From NCBI GenBank assembly GCA_029532415.1, contig JAQOTA010000015.1, positions 310,001 to 374,000 on the forward strand: 64,000 nucleotides of DNA. The letters are read 5' to 3'. The translations under genes were made by a program, and so were the position numbers. The DNA comes from Marasmius tenuissimus (lineage: Eukaryota > Basidiomycota > Agaricomycetes > Agaricales > Marasmiaceae). Positions 21,613-34,325 of the stretch are shown piece by piece. The notes beneath the pieces were generated by a model, which did not search any database, had not been told where the DNA came from, and was given only the letters and a program-made list of their open reading frames with translations. Each line of letters starts with the position of its first letter. Position 1 is the stretch's first letter.

Positions 21613-23656
21613 ATGATATCTTTCTTTCGAAAGGCAAAGAAGACCACAGTTACGAGCGGGAGCGGGAGTTTCAGCCACGTTCAAGGCAATCAAATCAATT
21701 ACACGACGACAATCGTTCGAGCAGAGGAAAAGGAGCGCACCGAGTTGGACGAGGTAAGCAGCTCGAGCTGTCTCTTGAGGGTTTGCGTCTGATTGTTCCC
21801 TAGTTTTCTTACGTGAAGCGGGGCAATATCTGCAGGCTAAGGGATATCCACATAGACCAGTGCCCGCGATATTGGGACGACACAGATGGATGTTGGTGGG
21901 AAGCTCGAGCTGATAGACTGATCTGTGCAGCAGAACTTGTGGACCTACCGGGCAGAACCTTCACAGTGGTGGAATACAGGGGTCCAGATGCAAAAAAGGT
22001 ATGCCAGGAATCAATTCGCTATTTGTTCAATGAAAGCTAAAACTCGCTCCAGGCGTTTGAAAAGGACCTCGCTATGTTCATGAGCGGACTGTGTGTATCA
22101 GCTCTCCTTGCATTGAGTGGATGCTCAAGTTGCTATAGAACCTTGAATGGACCTCAAATGTACGGTTACAACTTGTCAGCAAACCCATCGGTACTACTAC
22201 ACAATGGTACGGACCTGTTACATGCGATAGGGCTATTTCCACTGAATTTCTCTGCAGAGCTGGTGCCGGCTGCGAAGTTGAATGCAGGGATTGTTGGACA
22301 GATGTATCTCTATAGTTTACATGTAAGTAGTCAGTTTAATAACGGGATACAATTGAATAAAGTAACTACAGAGGCAATTGGGTTGCGAGATAGAAGAATT
22401 GTGGTTGGATCCGGGGAAGGGAGTGTTTTGCTGTGGTCCATCGGGGCCATACCTCGATCTTGGTTGGAGGGATATTGGTGTTGAAGAGCTGCCCTTGACC
22501 GCAGAGCTCGTCCAAGAAGACGTTCTGTTGCGCTTCTTGGCAAGTCTCAAGTCAAAAGCAGTCGATGACGTTGTCGTCGGTGGAGTCGCTTCTTCGGGTG
22601 CCTTGATTTGGGTGTCTGACCGAGTCCTTCGGCCAACAGTGATTTCGACGTTGACAAATACCCCCATCGCCGTTGCAAACAATGATGCCTGGAGGAGCGT
22701 CAATGATACTCTTTCAGATCGAAAACTGCTGGAAAATGGGTTGACAAGGTGGGTTTCAAAATAACCATCCACTTCTTTCATCTAACACCTCGAGTAGATT
22801 CACACCCGCTGGTGGAGGCTGTGTTTCGTTGGGGTGGAATTGGGATGCAAAGGAGGCGTGGATGGCGCAGGCCTGGAGTGTTTTTAGTGCTCGTGGAATT
22901 TCTTTGGATGAGGATCTAAGTGTTTTCGGTGCGTCGTTGTTTTCCTTTCCCCTTCCACCTACTAACATCTCTCAGAGCTTAGCTACCCTCGCGCCGTGTT
23001 AGATGGCCGCCTTTTATACTCCGAAGCCCGCCACCGATCCCAACAACCAATCTACTTTTTTATCCGGCCACCTCTTTGCAACCTTGACTATGGCTGGACC
23101 TCTTCCATTCATTTCTGGTCTTTCGATGAGGACGGCCACTCTTCGCTCTCGGACACTCTCTGCAACGACTTTGGCCTTCCAACAGAGCTCAGACTCTCTC
23201 GAGACCTCTACCCACGCTCTTGGTCTAATGATGCCTACAGCTGCATACACCAATATCAACTCCTTCGAGGGTTTGACCCGTCGACTACCGATTTCGCTCA
23301 ATTTCTCGGATACGACGAAAACATCTACAAACCTCTGACCGACTCAGATCGATTTATGCAGGTTAATCAAGGCTCGTTTCGCCTATTCCTTCTCTTTGCC
23401 TCCTCCGATTTTGTTGGCAGAGCCCTCCCTCGAGATTGGACCCTTGACATTGATGGCAGACGTCTCAATAATAGAAGATCCCACCACAGCTCACCCGACT
23501 CAACTCACTCACGGCTTTGAGCCCACCACCACCACTGATTCTGCTCAACATACTAGGGTTGGCAATCGTGTCTTCCAGCTTGCGAGCGACCAAGATCGAT
23601 TTGAAAGTGTTCAAGAAGGTTCGCTCCACTTGCTTTTCCCATACGAATCACTCTAA
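21613..23656 (+). CDS. Family A protein, copy 1 (kinase-N-lobe-like, uncharacterised)
   Basis: Exons in one frame: 21613-21753, 21804-21998, 22053-22090, 22139-22206, 22258-22322, 22372-22748, 22798-22928, and 22976 to about 23360. All introns are GT-AG and 48-55 nt. The N-terminus (MISFFRKAKK, then VQGNQINY) leads into TFTVVEYRGPDAKKAFEKDL and PQMYGYN, spaced like beta-3, helix C and the 'HPN..LYG' part of a kinase N-lobe, but the lysine position holds Glu, so catalysis is unlikely. Further on are LVQEDVLLRFLASLKSK, WNWDAKEAW, FWSFDEDGHSS and YQLLRGFDPSTTDFA. A last part ending FPYESL at 23656 is kept in three copies, but its splice junction (near 23360-23450) is unresolved; without it the frame stops at 23520. 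Proteins of this general pattern are expanded in mushroom genomes; function is unknown. A pyrimidine-rich tract precedes the ATG. Confidence 0.78.
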
Positions 23657-24211
23657 ATCACATTTTGGCAGACTCTGAGTGCAAACCTTCCACATCCACC
23701 GCATCGAAAGGCACGCTCTTTCCTTCATATCCCTGACTTCAGCCCAACTCAACTGGCCAGTATTTGCATCAGCAGCTAGTGCGCAGTCTGCTGGGTTCTT
23801 ATCTACCCTACTCTCCCCGCTCTCATCCACGCTTTCGAGCGAATTGGACATTCTTACTATCGGTTTTTAGCCCATGTCGCCATTGTCCCTTCATTTCTGA
23901 GTATGTATTCTGTTATTCACGTTGACCACGCCATAGTCTCCGTTCACGAAGTATTTTCCTCCACAACATTAAATATGATCATACACACCAGACGCGATAC
24001 TCATATCCAGACCATATCATGTCGGTCGTGAACATTGCCGACCGTTTCCCCACCCTAATTCCAGTCATATGGTCAAGTCAAATTCTATGTTGCGATGCTA
24101 GTATTTCAATCCTGGAGCTGCAGGCCAGCTTTGATCCTGAGACGAATTCGCATAGTTCGAGTTTGCCCGTCATAGGTTGAGTTCCACTGATTGTATCTTC
24201 GGCTGAAATCA

Positions 24212-26059
24212 TTATTCTCCGTCTTTGCCCATTCGCGTCTCGATGTATAACACGAAGAGTGAACGTCGAAGGTTGAGCTCTACAACTCTGGCAGCAAATC
24301 TACGGCATGAGCACGTCGAATTCGGCAGTTCTATCTCAAAACAGCGAGTACAATGAGCCGCCATTGAATAGTCAAGCACCTCGACGACCCGGGGTTGGTG
24401 TCTGAGAGGGGACAATGAGCTTTCGTTCTGGTGCCTCGAGTTCCTTCAATCGGACTGAGACTCGGGCGTAAGGACAATATACAACGGAAACAGCCAGCCA
24501 ATTCGCCCAGTTGATACCAGCTTCATGGTCTGGATCAAACAAAATTTACATTGTGAATACCAAGGTTGTTGCCCGCTGGCAACCATCCTCACGAGCACCT
24601 TCCTGTTTACGTTCGGACCGACTTAAGCATTGGCCCAAGAGAATTCAAGCTTCTAAATTCTTCGAACTCCGGACTAGAAACAAACAACACGTTCAACGTC
24701 AAAAGTAGATCAAGGGACGGTGCAGGCATACTTACATGTGCTCCCTCCTTCCATGACAATTGTTGTTGAAGACAAAGTGATTGACTCGGAATAAAGTCGC
24801 CCTCCAGGCTGCGTGGAAGTGCTGCGGGTATGGGCCACCCAGTCGTATCACATATTCATGCCCAAGAGAACATGTATCACGGTGGGCGGCGTAATGAACT
24901 GGGCCCGACTCTTGCTTTTCATACAAAATCCTCTGTTTAGCTGCCATACTTGCAAGGACAGGAGAACTGCCAAGTATTAACAGACATATACCCTCTGATG
25001 ATTCCTGATTCTCCATCGAACTCCAGCTCCGCAACTCCAGAAGCGAGATCCAAAGCGTCCAACGAAGTGATTCTGCCAGCGCGGTTTAACCCGGGACGCC
25101 GAGGCTGGTCGGGACTACAGCTGATGTGGTTCCTAGAAGATTGGACGAGTTGACGGGCCAAATGAACGATGACCGTGCTATAAGACTGACTCTGGTATGC
25201 CTACGGGCGTTGCTCATAGCACCAAGAGATTTGGCAGAGCTTGCTTCGTGAGGAGGATGGTCGAGTAAAACCCTTTGCCAGACGGTTGGATTTATTCGAT
25301 GACGACCTTTCGAATATCGTCAGACCGAGTTCATGAGGGTCACAGAGAGATGCGACGAACCTTCGTTGGACCGTATATACATAGCTCCCTTTGCTCTCGA
25401 GTTGGATCGATATCGAACCGGCCTCGTATTCGAGCATCAATCAGAGATGGAGGAAGACGACAAACTGACGAGTTTTGAGCCGTTTTGCATAGGCGGAAGT
25501 GATTCGGATTATCAGAGTTCTTGAACAGAAAGCCAACTTGAAACAGGCATACCTTCGGGGCTCTGGGGCGTGATTCTCCATCAGCTAAATCTTTGCAATA
25601 CTCGTCGCTGCTGGTAGTAAAATCCCTACATCCAATACTTCCTTTGCTACCAAGCCCTCGGATATGGTAACCATATGTCTTCAAATCATCAACTCGGATG
25701 AGGTTTGAGGGCTCGCTGTACCCTCGAAAATCTACGACGGCGGTTGCTGCCGTCAGAACGGAGAGATAGTTAGCACGGAATCGAAGTCGGAGTCGAAAGT
25801 GCAACACACCTTTTTGGCCCAAAGTACGCGTTGGCACAAGCAAGACCGTGAGCAGTAAGATGATGCACGAAGTCTTGAACGTGAAGGCTAGGACCCTGGT
25901 AGTGGAGAAAGCGATGAGCAAAGCCACGACATCTTTGAGGGCTGAAAGTGGCACGCTAGCATACCTCCTTGCCAACTGCACGCTATGCATTAGACGAGAG
26001 CCGTTTAGAGGGCTCTCAGACAGCTTCCAGAAGGCTACCAAAGTACTGAAAATGCCCAA
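24212..26059 (-). CDS. Family B gene, copy 1 (uncharacterised, multi-exon)
   Basis: Minus-strand pieces keep their frame between this copy and the one near 34326-36101: VVDFRGYSEPSNLIRVDDLK ending YGYHIRGLG (about 25640-25750), SLDALDLASGVAELEFDGES (about 25000-25070), then across an intron QESGPVHYAAHRDTCSLGHE (24800-24970), then across another intron PEFEEFRSLNSLGPM (24607-24690). Farther on, WLAVSVVYCPYARVSVRLKE (about 24430-24530) and CFEIELPNSTCSCRRF (24212-24415) are also alike in both copies. Exon borders between these pieces, the true start and the true stop were not fixed. No known domain is recognised. It lies tail-to-tail with the family A gene. Confidence 0.45.
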
Positions 26060-29000
26060 TAAACTGCGTTACTGATTAGCCTGGCTTGATTTTGATATTG
26101 AAACGAGCGTACCGCTTCATTCGAGGTGACTCCCCTGCCATGCCCCCATCCATATCCACGCCTTAGGAGCTCAAAACGTCAGGGAAGCCGACTTGAGCCA
26201 TGCGCGTTCTACAAGTCCGTCTATTGTAGGTATAATGTTGAAGAGTTTTCATCCTGAATATCCGGTGAGGTCCTTTTCTGGGTACTTGAAACGGGAGAGA
26301 GTCAGCGTTTCTCAAATACGAGCTACACGTAAAGATGACGGTGAGGTGCACGTTTGTGAGCCTGAGCACCAGCAAGAATGGCAACGGTAAAGGCTAGCCC
26401 ATGATGGGTCGACGATGCTGTAACCGAACTTCAGAACAAAAAGATGGTAGAGTATGAGCGTCACAACGTACCCTCTATGCCGTATACGTCCAGGACAACG
26501 GTATCCATATCTATGCACTCAGCACTGCTCGTATCCTATCAAAGTTGTATAAGTTTAGGGAATAGGCTGCAAACCGCCAACACGTCAAAAAGACACGGTA
26601 TGAAGTTTGTGCGACGGTACAGGCACTGACCTAGAAGATTAAGTTCATGCTTTCATCTGCTCTTGGTCGCCGCTATTGTTGAGTAGATTGATGGGTGAAA
26701 AGGCTGGGGTCGACGTGATGGTCATCGTGGTTGTGGTTAGAGTTGGGAAAGACGTCGCACGCAGGTCTGCGACGACGTCCTTAGCCCATCCTCGATATTC
26801 CCATATACGGGCTCATTCGAATATTTTTCTTGCTCAACTCATGATTTGGAAAACAATATTGTGATAAACATTCAGCTCTTGGACCCGTTTCAGCAAGATA
26901 GACTACAGTATTGAGAAGTGTTCGATGGGAAAGTACTGATGAGCGAGCACGGGAGCCCTAAATAAATTGTTTGACTCCGTAAAGTGAGATTCGAGGCGCC
27001 TTGGCTGAACTGACGAACAAAATGGATGAGATGTTCATCATAGTACCGGACAGAATTTGGGAGACACCGCACGCAGAGTTGCAATACCTTGTCCTGTCAT
27101 CGATCTTTCTGAATACAGGTTCATAAACCGTTTCAATATCAAGGTCGAAACTATGAACTCCCACACTCTTGTACCCTCAATCTGGCTATATGAACCAGAT
27201 AAATAAGAATTGCTCGGAGTGAAAGCGCGGGCACGGGGGCTTCAAGTGGATACTCAGTATGCTGTGATAAGATGTAAGGGAGAGTTGAAGTGGAGGGGGA
27301 AACAAGAGCAGGACGAAGAAAGATCGGCCAGGGCATGACGAGTCCGTCAACGGGAGAGACTTGGTAAACCTTCGTCGCCATCTGCGTGTTCATTGTTGAC
27401 CAGTCAGTCGGTACGGCGGCACATATGGTACTAGTTGCATCCCTTCTGGATTGGATGGCTGTGAAGCGTTGGTTTTTGAGAACTGTGCTTGTTGGTTCGA
27501 CAGACCTTGGAGGTGTTTGAGCGTGTCTGTAATGTCGAGGGCAGAACGGCGAACCTGTAACCTTGAAATTATAGCTGGTGCACAGAGAACCAGTTAAACA
27601 CGCAAAAATGTCATCAGTATCCGTGGAACACCTACCTGGCAGGCACCGAAACCTGTCTAGCAAGCTCCATACCTCATTCACGCCATATACGGCGCGCTGA
27701 GTTCCACTACTCAGCCAAGGTAAGGTCTGAAACATCGAGTGGATTGCCTGAGCAGTGAGGGCCAAACAGTAGCTCTCCACCCTGGTCTGAGAGCCAGGAT
27801 GACTGTCCTGTCACTCGTAGCAGCAAATCTTGGTGCTCCTGCTCCCGACGATTCCATGCACGCTTCCCGGCCGACGAACCCAACAGTTTGATCCTTTTCG
27901 TCTCGACTACCACAAATGCCAGCCGCCTTTCCCAAATCCTCCAGAACTCCTTCAACGCCTAAAGTTCTCTTGTGCCCTTCGAGCATCTTGTCATAAAGAA
28001 TGCTTGGCCGTCAGAGTGAAGCAAATTTTCAACCGATGTTGAACGTACCATCTGTGATTTCAGTTCTGGCACGATCTTGAGTCAAGATTCTTGGATTTAT
28101 TTTTGGGTAGGAAATCATCCTGTGGGTTTTGAGGACTTCCGATGAGTCTGCGGCTTCTCGAAGGAGGTTGAGTATGAGCCTCGCGAGTTGCTAGTCGATG
28201 TTCGTCGCCAACAGCGAATTCAAGTTCCGCCGGACCACCCGCTTATTACCGGGCCGACTTGAGGGTAGGCTCATTTCTTCACTTGATCTGGCATCGTCGC
28301 CTTCCATCCATTCAAAGGCTCGTCTGTCGTATCTTGTGGTACCTTCAGCAAGGCAGAATTCAAACACTTCCCTGTATGAGCCCGCCGTTCTGAAATTTGA
28401 TTACAGTCAAGGATTCAAGTGGATCTAACTCAAATTACAAGACCCGAGTCTGCGTACTGGTAGATTTCGAACGCATGAGTCAATATATGAGTAGCGCCCA
28501 AGCTCTCAACCACCCTCATGCATGATCCCGATTGGAGTGATAATTATAAAGATACGTCCATTTGGCTGCGGGTAACGTCGGCGCTCCTTAATTCTAGGTT
28601 TAGTGCCGGCGAGAGAAGACCGGTCGAACCAGCATAAATGTCACAAGATGGATTGCAGAATAAGTAAGAATATTGCGAAGGATGGAGCCTTTAATTCCAT
28701 CTCTGCAAGATTTTCCAGAACTCAGGCCTGATCCTGAGGCGACAGGCCTACGGCCTTGATCTTGAGTGGCTTGAAAGATCTGCCTCCCAACCTCCGAGTG
28801 CTTGCTCGTTAGACACTGTTTCCTGTCCATGGGGCTGAGAAGGTAGTTTCTCTCTCACTTAGGTCTTCTTGACAACCGGGAGAGCATCTACCACAGGTCA
28901 AGCCGTGTGGACAGAGAAAGGCATAGGAGCATTGGTTACTCTGATAAACGAACCCTATAGTCCGATTGCTCGGATCACGCACTTAAAATCGATCTATCGC

Positions 29001-30959
29001 TTCCATATCGTCGGTTTGTGTTCTCAATACTCCCCATTCCAACAATAAGTCATAGTCAGCCTCCGAAGAATCAGAAACAGTAGCACTTACTACAATTTTT
29101 GGTGGTATCTTCTCCTAGTCCAACAGCAGGGGTAACTACTTGTGATTGCAGGCTCGTTTTCATCGAGTGGATTTATCGGTGCCTCCTTCTGAAAAAAACT
29201 TGATTCTGGATAAAAGGCGGCTGTTATCCCAAGAAGATGACAATTGTTTGACCGTAGACTGACCTTCTCGAGAAATCCGGGGCTCTCTTCCAAAGCCCCC
29301 CACACGGGGCCAGAACACCATCAGAAGACTGCTTGTAATCTAACTGATGGAAACCTGCAGATGTTAGTATCATCAGTGGACTTGCGGCCACTCGGGCCTC
29401 AGGCCTCAGGAGCGACAGAGATTGACCTGATAGGAGGTACTTCAATGGTACTCTGCTCACCAGTCGCCCCACCTGTGTCCAACCCAATGAGCACCAATTG
29501 TCAACCGTTAGAACGGCCTTCCGAACAATACTAGCTGAAAGTTCACGGAGATCGAGCTTTTAAGGCTTCGACCGAGCCTGTGGATGGGGATTGCGTCCCA
29601 GACGAAGAGATAGAAACGCGAACGGATTGAATGCCCGTACTAGACTTACTCAGCTCACCTCGCTTAATCAAAACGACAGCTCCCGGTGCTTCTTGGTATC
29701 CAGATAGCGTTGGTGAACTTTTTTGACGTTTGCAACGAGACAACAACAGAGAGTATAGTTCGTTGAATTCAAGGCCCCCAAACTTGCCAAGAAGACTTAG
29801 AAATTGACTGAAGATAGACGGATGTAGGCCAAGAGTGACAAGATTGACTTACCGGAGACGTATCAAGCATCTCTGCCGGATGTCAAGTACATTTTGGAAG
29901 CATGGGCTTGACGGTGTCTACGGTACTCGGTGCGAACCATCAAATATCGAGTTGCGATAAAGCTTTGGCGCGTAGTATCTCTTGTGAACAAGTCGACTGT
30001 AGTAGCACAACCGGGGTGGCCTGGAAACCGGTTTCAAAGAGATGTCGGACGAGAAGCAGCATATACTGACTTACCGGAGCCACCCACTTGTTATAACATG
30101 TAACCATGATCCATCTAACTGAATTTCGTCTTTGTATCCAGACCTTGGAGTGGGTTTAGACGGAAGAGACCAATGAAATAAGGTGAAGGGGGAAGTGTTA
30201 CTTGGCCGCACTTTCCAATGTTGGATTTCGAAGCTCGACGTGAACGTGAAAATAGTGAGAGTTGAGCCTCTCACGAAGATACGGTGTACATCCGAGGAAC
30301 GGTCGACGTAAGATGCGAGTATTGAACAAGGATCGTTAAGTCCAGTGGGAAGGAGAACTCAGGAATTGTGAACCCAAAGAGTTTCGACTGAACCTGACGC
30401 TTGAGGGATGCATTTTCGATGCGGCAGGCATGAATCCGGAAGAAGTTTGGTGCACGGTGCTGAACACAGACAGAGGCGAGATACTCGGTATGAAGTAACC
30501 TGATATATGGATGTTACTTCAACGACGAGAAATCATGGCTCGGGGGGAGAAACCCTGCTAAACGAGGGTCTGTTGAAGTTTAAAGGGTCCGATAGGTGAC
30601 GAATCTTGGACCCGTAGGCGTGTCGAAAGTAGAAGCATGAGAAAACAGTCGTCGGTAACTACATTTCTGAGACGAAACCGAGGCAAATGTACCAGTAAGC
30701 CTATCACAAGGATTTGTATGCCCGAAATCGACGTGTGAGCCATACGTACCGTTGAAATCTTTGGTAACAGCAGATCTGAGGGCTTCCAGGACTTTTTCTC
30801 TGCTGAAAATCAAGACAGTCAGTCTGAGATTTTGAAACCGCCAACTACCAAGAGCAAGACTCAACCTCGCGAATGGCCCTGGGACGATACAAATTACGCA
30901 CCACTCAAATCAAAACCCAGAAGTTGGCTTGATACCTTGGAGTAGACAGTAGTGGATAC
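26005..30959. other. Mostly unassigned; minus-strand exon-like frames
   Basis: 26005-28185 has no counterpart in copy 2; from about 28186 to 28840 weak similarity to 36170-36650 returns (for example cgacttgagggtaggctc, ttgctcgtt). On the minus strand, exon-like pieces with usable splice signals occur at 27151-27955 and around 29090-29490 and 30558-30864, for example EKVLEALRSAVTKDFNG. No family is recognised and no gene model could be closed. Confidence 0.35.
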
Positions 30960-31551
30960 CACAAACAAGTAAACCGGTTGCCGGTGGTGGTGGTTCAAGT
31001 GCAGGTCAAGGCATGGGCGCTTTTCGCAAAACTCTGTTTCGGTTCCGGCCCGATCCCCACTCGTGCTTCTTGTTTCATGACACTCACCACCCTGAGGCTC
31101 AACATGATATAACACGCTCAGCATTCTCTACTGTCTTTCAAACTCGATTCTCACAAAACGCAAAATCATCAGGCGACCAACTAGATACTCAGCTCCATGA
31201 TCACAGAAGAAGGCTATAAATGGGTCGGACTAGTCAACGAGGAGATTGAATGTGAATAGGTTCGGGCGTTTATCACGGCAGTGAGTGGCTTTATCAGGAC
31301 CCAAACTGCCTTTCTGACTGAATTGGTCATATCGATAAGAACAGCATTGGGCTGAGCTCTGGAGCGCCATGTGGGCGTAGTGCGGCGAAGGTCTATAAGC
31401 AGAATTGCTGTCGAACGAGACAGCATGGACATCGCATGTTCTGACCGCAGCCTGGGTGTGGATCGCTCGTGGGGCTTCATCTGGGTTGTCTTCTTACCAT
31501 CACCTCCCCCCTCCACCCTCGTATTCAACGTATCACCAGCTCATCATCCCA

Positions 31552-33602
31552 ATGCTTTCCCACTTCTTTCAAAACGCACGGAATTTCCGGATCACTGGCG
31601 GAAGCTTCGTTCAGGTTCAGGGAGACCAAGTCAACAACACCACAATGATAGTCCAAGCAAAGGAGAAGGAACGGACTGATTTCGACGAGGTGAATGGGAA
31701 ATTGTATCCGAGGGCTCAAAACTGACCATTCCCTAGTACTTTGACGTGAAGCGCGGCGCTATCTATAGGGTGAGGAAGAATGGGACCTACAAATATCCAC
31801 GACGGTGGGATAACGGGAATCGATGGAGTTGGGAAGAGGGACAACTCCGAGCTGATAGAACAACTCATGCGGCGGAGCTTGTGGATAGACCGGGCAGAAT
31901 ATTCACGGTGGTGGAATACAGTGGCCCAGAGGCAAAAAAGGTAAGCTAGGAATCAACTCCCCATTTGCTCGAGAAATGGTAAACTTGCTCCAGGCTTTTG
32001 AAAAGGATTTCGCTGTGATGATAAATGAACTGTGTGTTTCAGCTATCCTCGCATTGCACGGACACTCAAGTCACTTTAGGACGTTAAACGGACCTCAAAT
32101 GTACGGCTACAACCTGTCAGCGATGCCATCAATACTATTATACAATGGTACGTACCGATTAGATGCCAAAGGTCGAGTTCTGCTGAATTGCTCCTTCAGA
32201 GCTGGTGCCGGCTGCGCAGTTGAATGCAGGGATTGTTGGAAAGATGTACCTCTATAGTTTACTTGTAAGTAGTCAGTGTAATATCCAAATCCAGTTGAAC
32301 CAAACGATTACAGAGGCAATTGCATTGCAGGTTGGGAGAGTTGTGGTTGGATGCGGGGAGGGGAGTGTTTTGCCGTGGTCCACCGGGGCCAGACCTCAAT
32401 CTTGGTCGGAGGAATTTTGGTGTTGAAGAGCTGCCCTTGACCGCAGAGCTCGTCCAAGAAGACGTTCTGTTACGCTTCTTGGCAAGTCTCAAGTCAAAAG
32501 CAGTCGATGACGTTGTCGTTGGTGGAGTCGCTTCTTCGGGTGCCTTGATTGGGGTGTCTGAACGAGTCCTTCGGCCAACAGTCATTTATACGTTGACAAA
32601 CACCCCCATCGCCGTCGCAAACAATGTTTGGAGGAGCCACTGTGGTGCTCTTGTTGATCGAAAAGTGCTTGCAAACGGGATGACAAGGTGGGTTTCAAGA
32701 AACCATCCACTTCTTTCATCTAACATCTCGAGTAGATTCACACTCGCTGGTGGAGGTGATGTTTACTTGCGGTGGAATTGGGATGCAGAGAGGGCGTGGA
32801 TGGGGCAAGCCTGGAGTGTTTTCGGTGCGCGTGGAATCTCTTTGGACGAGGATCTAGGTGTTTTCAGTGCGTCGTTGTTTTCCACTCCCCTTCCACCCAC
32901 TGACATCTCTCAGAGCTTAGCTACCATCTGGCCTTGTTGTCTGGCGACCTTTCATACTCCGAAGCCCGCCAACGATCCCAACAACCGATCTACTTTTTTA
33001 TCCGACCACCTCTTTGCGACCTTGACCATGGCAATACCTCTTCTGTTCATTTCTGGTCTTTTGATGAAGACGGCCACTCTCCGCTCTCAGACGACCTCTG
33101 CAACGACTTTGGCCTTCCAACAACGCTCAGATTTTGGCAACGCTTAGAATCATACTCTTGGCCCAATGAAGCCTACAGCCGCCTACGCCAATATCAACTC
33201 CTTCGAGGTTTTGACCCGTCCACCACCGACCTTGCTCGATCTCTCGGATCCAACAAAAACATCTACCGACCTCTGAACGACTCGGATCGGTTTGCGCAGG
33301 TCAACCAAGGCTCGTTTTATCCATCTCTCCTCTTTGCCGTCGTCTGATCGACTTCGATTTTGTTCGCAGAGCCTTCTCTCGAGATTGGAGCCTCGACAGA
33401 AACAGCATACGTCTCAACAATGGAAGGTCCCACCACAGCTCACCCGACCCAATTCACTCACGGCTTCAAGTCTACCACAACTGACTCCGCTCAACATACC
33501 AGGGTTGGAGATTGTGTCTTCCAGCCCGCGAACAGCCAAGATCGATTTGAACATGTCCAAGGAGGTTCGCTCCACTTGCCTTTCCCATACGAATCACTCT
33601 AA
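31552..33602 (+). CDS. Family A protein, copy 2
   Basis: Same exon plan as copy 1, starting MLSHFFQNARNFRITGG. The second exon shows RIFTVVEYSGPEAKK, followed across introns by AFEKDFAVMINEL, PQMYGYNLSAMPS and ELVPAAQLNAG. The long exon holds LWLDAGRGVFCRGPPGP and LVQEDVLLRFLASLKSK, and later exons WNWDAERAWMGQAW and SVHFWSFDEDGHSPLSD. All donors and acceptors of copy 1 are present here and the frame is kept throughout, so this copy looks intact. The C-terminal part ending FPYESL at 33602 has the same unresolved junction as copy 1. The kinase-like lysine position is again Glu. It differs from copy 1 at many residues, so the duplication is not recent. Confidence 0.76.
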
Positions 33603-34325
33603 ATCGCATTTTGGCAGACTCTGAGTGCGAACCTTTGACATCCACTGCATCAAAAGGTACGCTCTCCCTTCGTATCTCTGACTTCAGCCTGTCTCAACCG
33701 GCCATTGCTTGCATTAGCAGCTAGTGCACAGTCCGCTGGGTTCTTATCTACTCTACTGTCCCCGCTCTCATCCACGCTTTCGAGCGAATCGGACATTCTT
33801 ACTATTGGCTTTTAGGTCATGCCACCATTGTCTCCTACGTTCCCGACTATGTATTCCGTTTCTCACATCAACCAACCCGTTTTCGCTGTTTGTGCACTGT
33901 ATTTTCCTCCAAGATATCGAGTATTATCATACATACCAGATACGATACTTATTTTCCCAACATCGCCGACCGTTTCCCACCCTAATTCCAGTCATATGGT
34001 CAAGTCACCTTTTATGTTGCGGTGCTCGTCTTCGATCCTGAGGCCATAGACCAGCCTTGCTCCCGAGAAGAGGTCGCATAATCTGAATTTGCTCGTCATA
34101 AGTTGAGTTCTACTGGCTGTATCTTCGGCTGAACCGCGCACCGTCGCCTTAAAATCGAGGACTTGTGCTGTATCATCGTAGGAGGGCTCTGAACGAACAT
34201 CGGAGCGAAACTGCATCGGGGATGTGAGAACTGTTACCGAATGGGATGAAGCTTAGAAGAACAAGTTCTTACCTCTCAACGTCACCCACAATCTGCTCAG
34301 CTTTTGAGATCTGTATCCTGAAATT

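Larger units (their letters stand above)
20229..26004. repeat. Segmental repeat unit, copy 1
   Basis: This block matches parts of 30960-36150, 38248-42070 and 51780-54075. Shared landmarks include gaatcgactaaaggctacg (38250 region), the upstream part with cgccaatgggcgctt, the family A gene, the text after its stop (ttggcagactctgagtgc) and the family B gene. Divergence is visible in every line but long colinear stretches remain. The match to copy 2 ends near 26004 and resumes at about 28186. Confidence 0.75.

Noticed and set aside
22317..22781. Minus-strand frame of 154 codons inside family A copy 1
   Set aside because: Similar antisense frames recur at the same place in other copies because the sense exon is conserved; no own splice or domain evidence.
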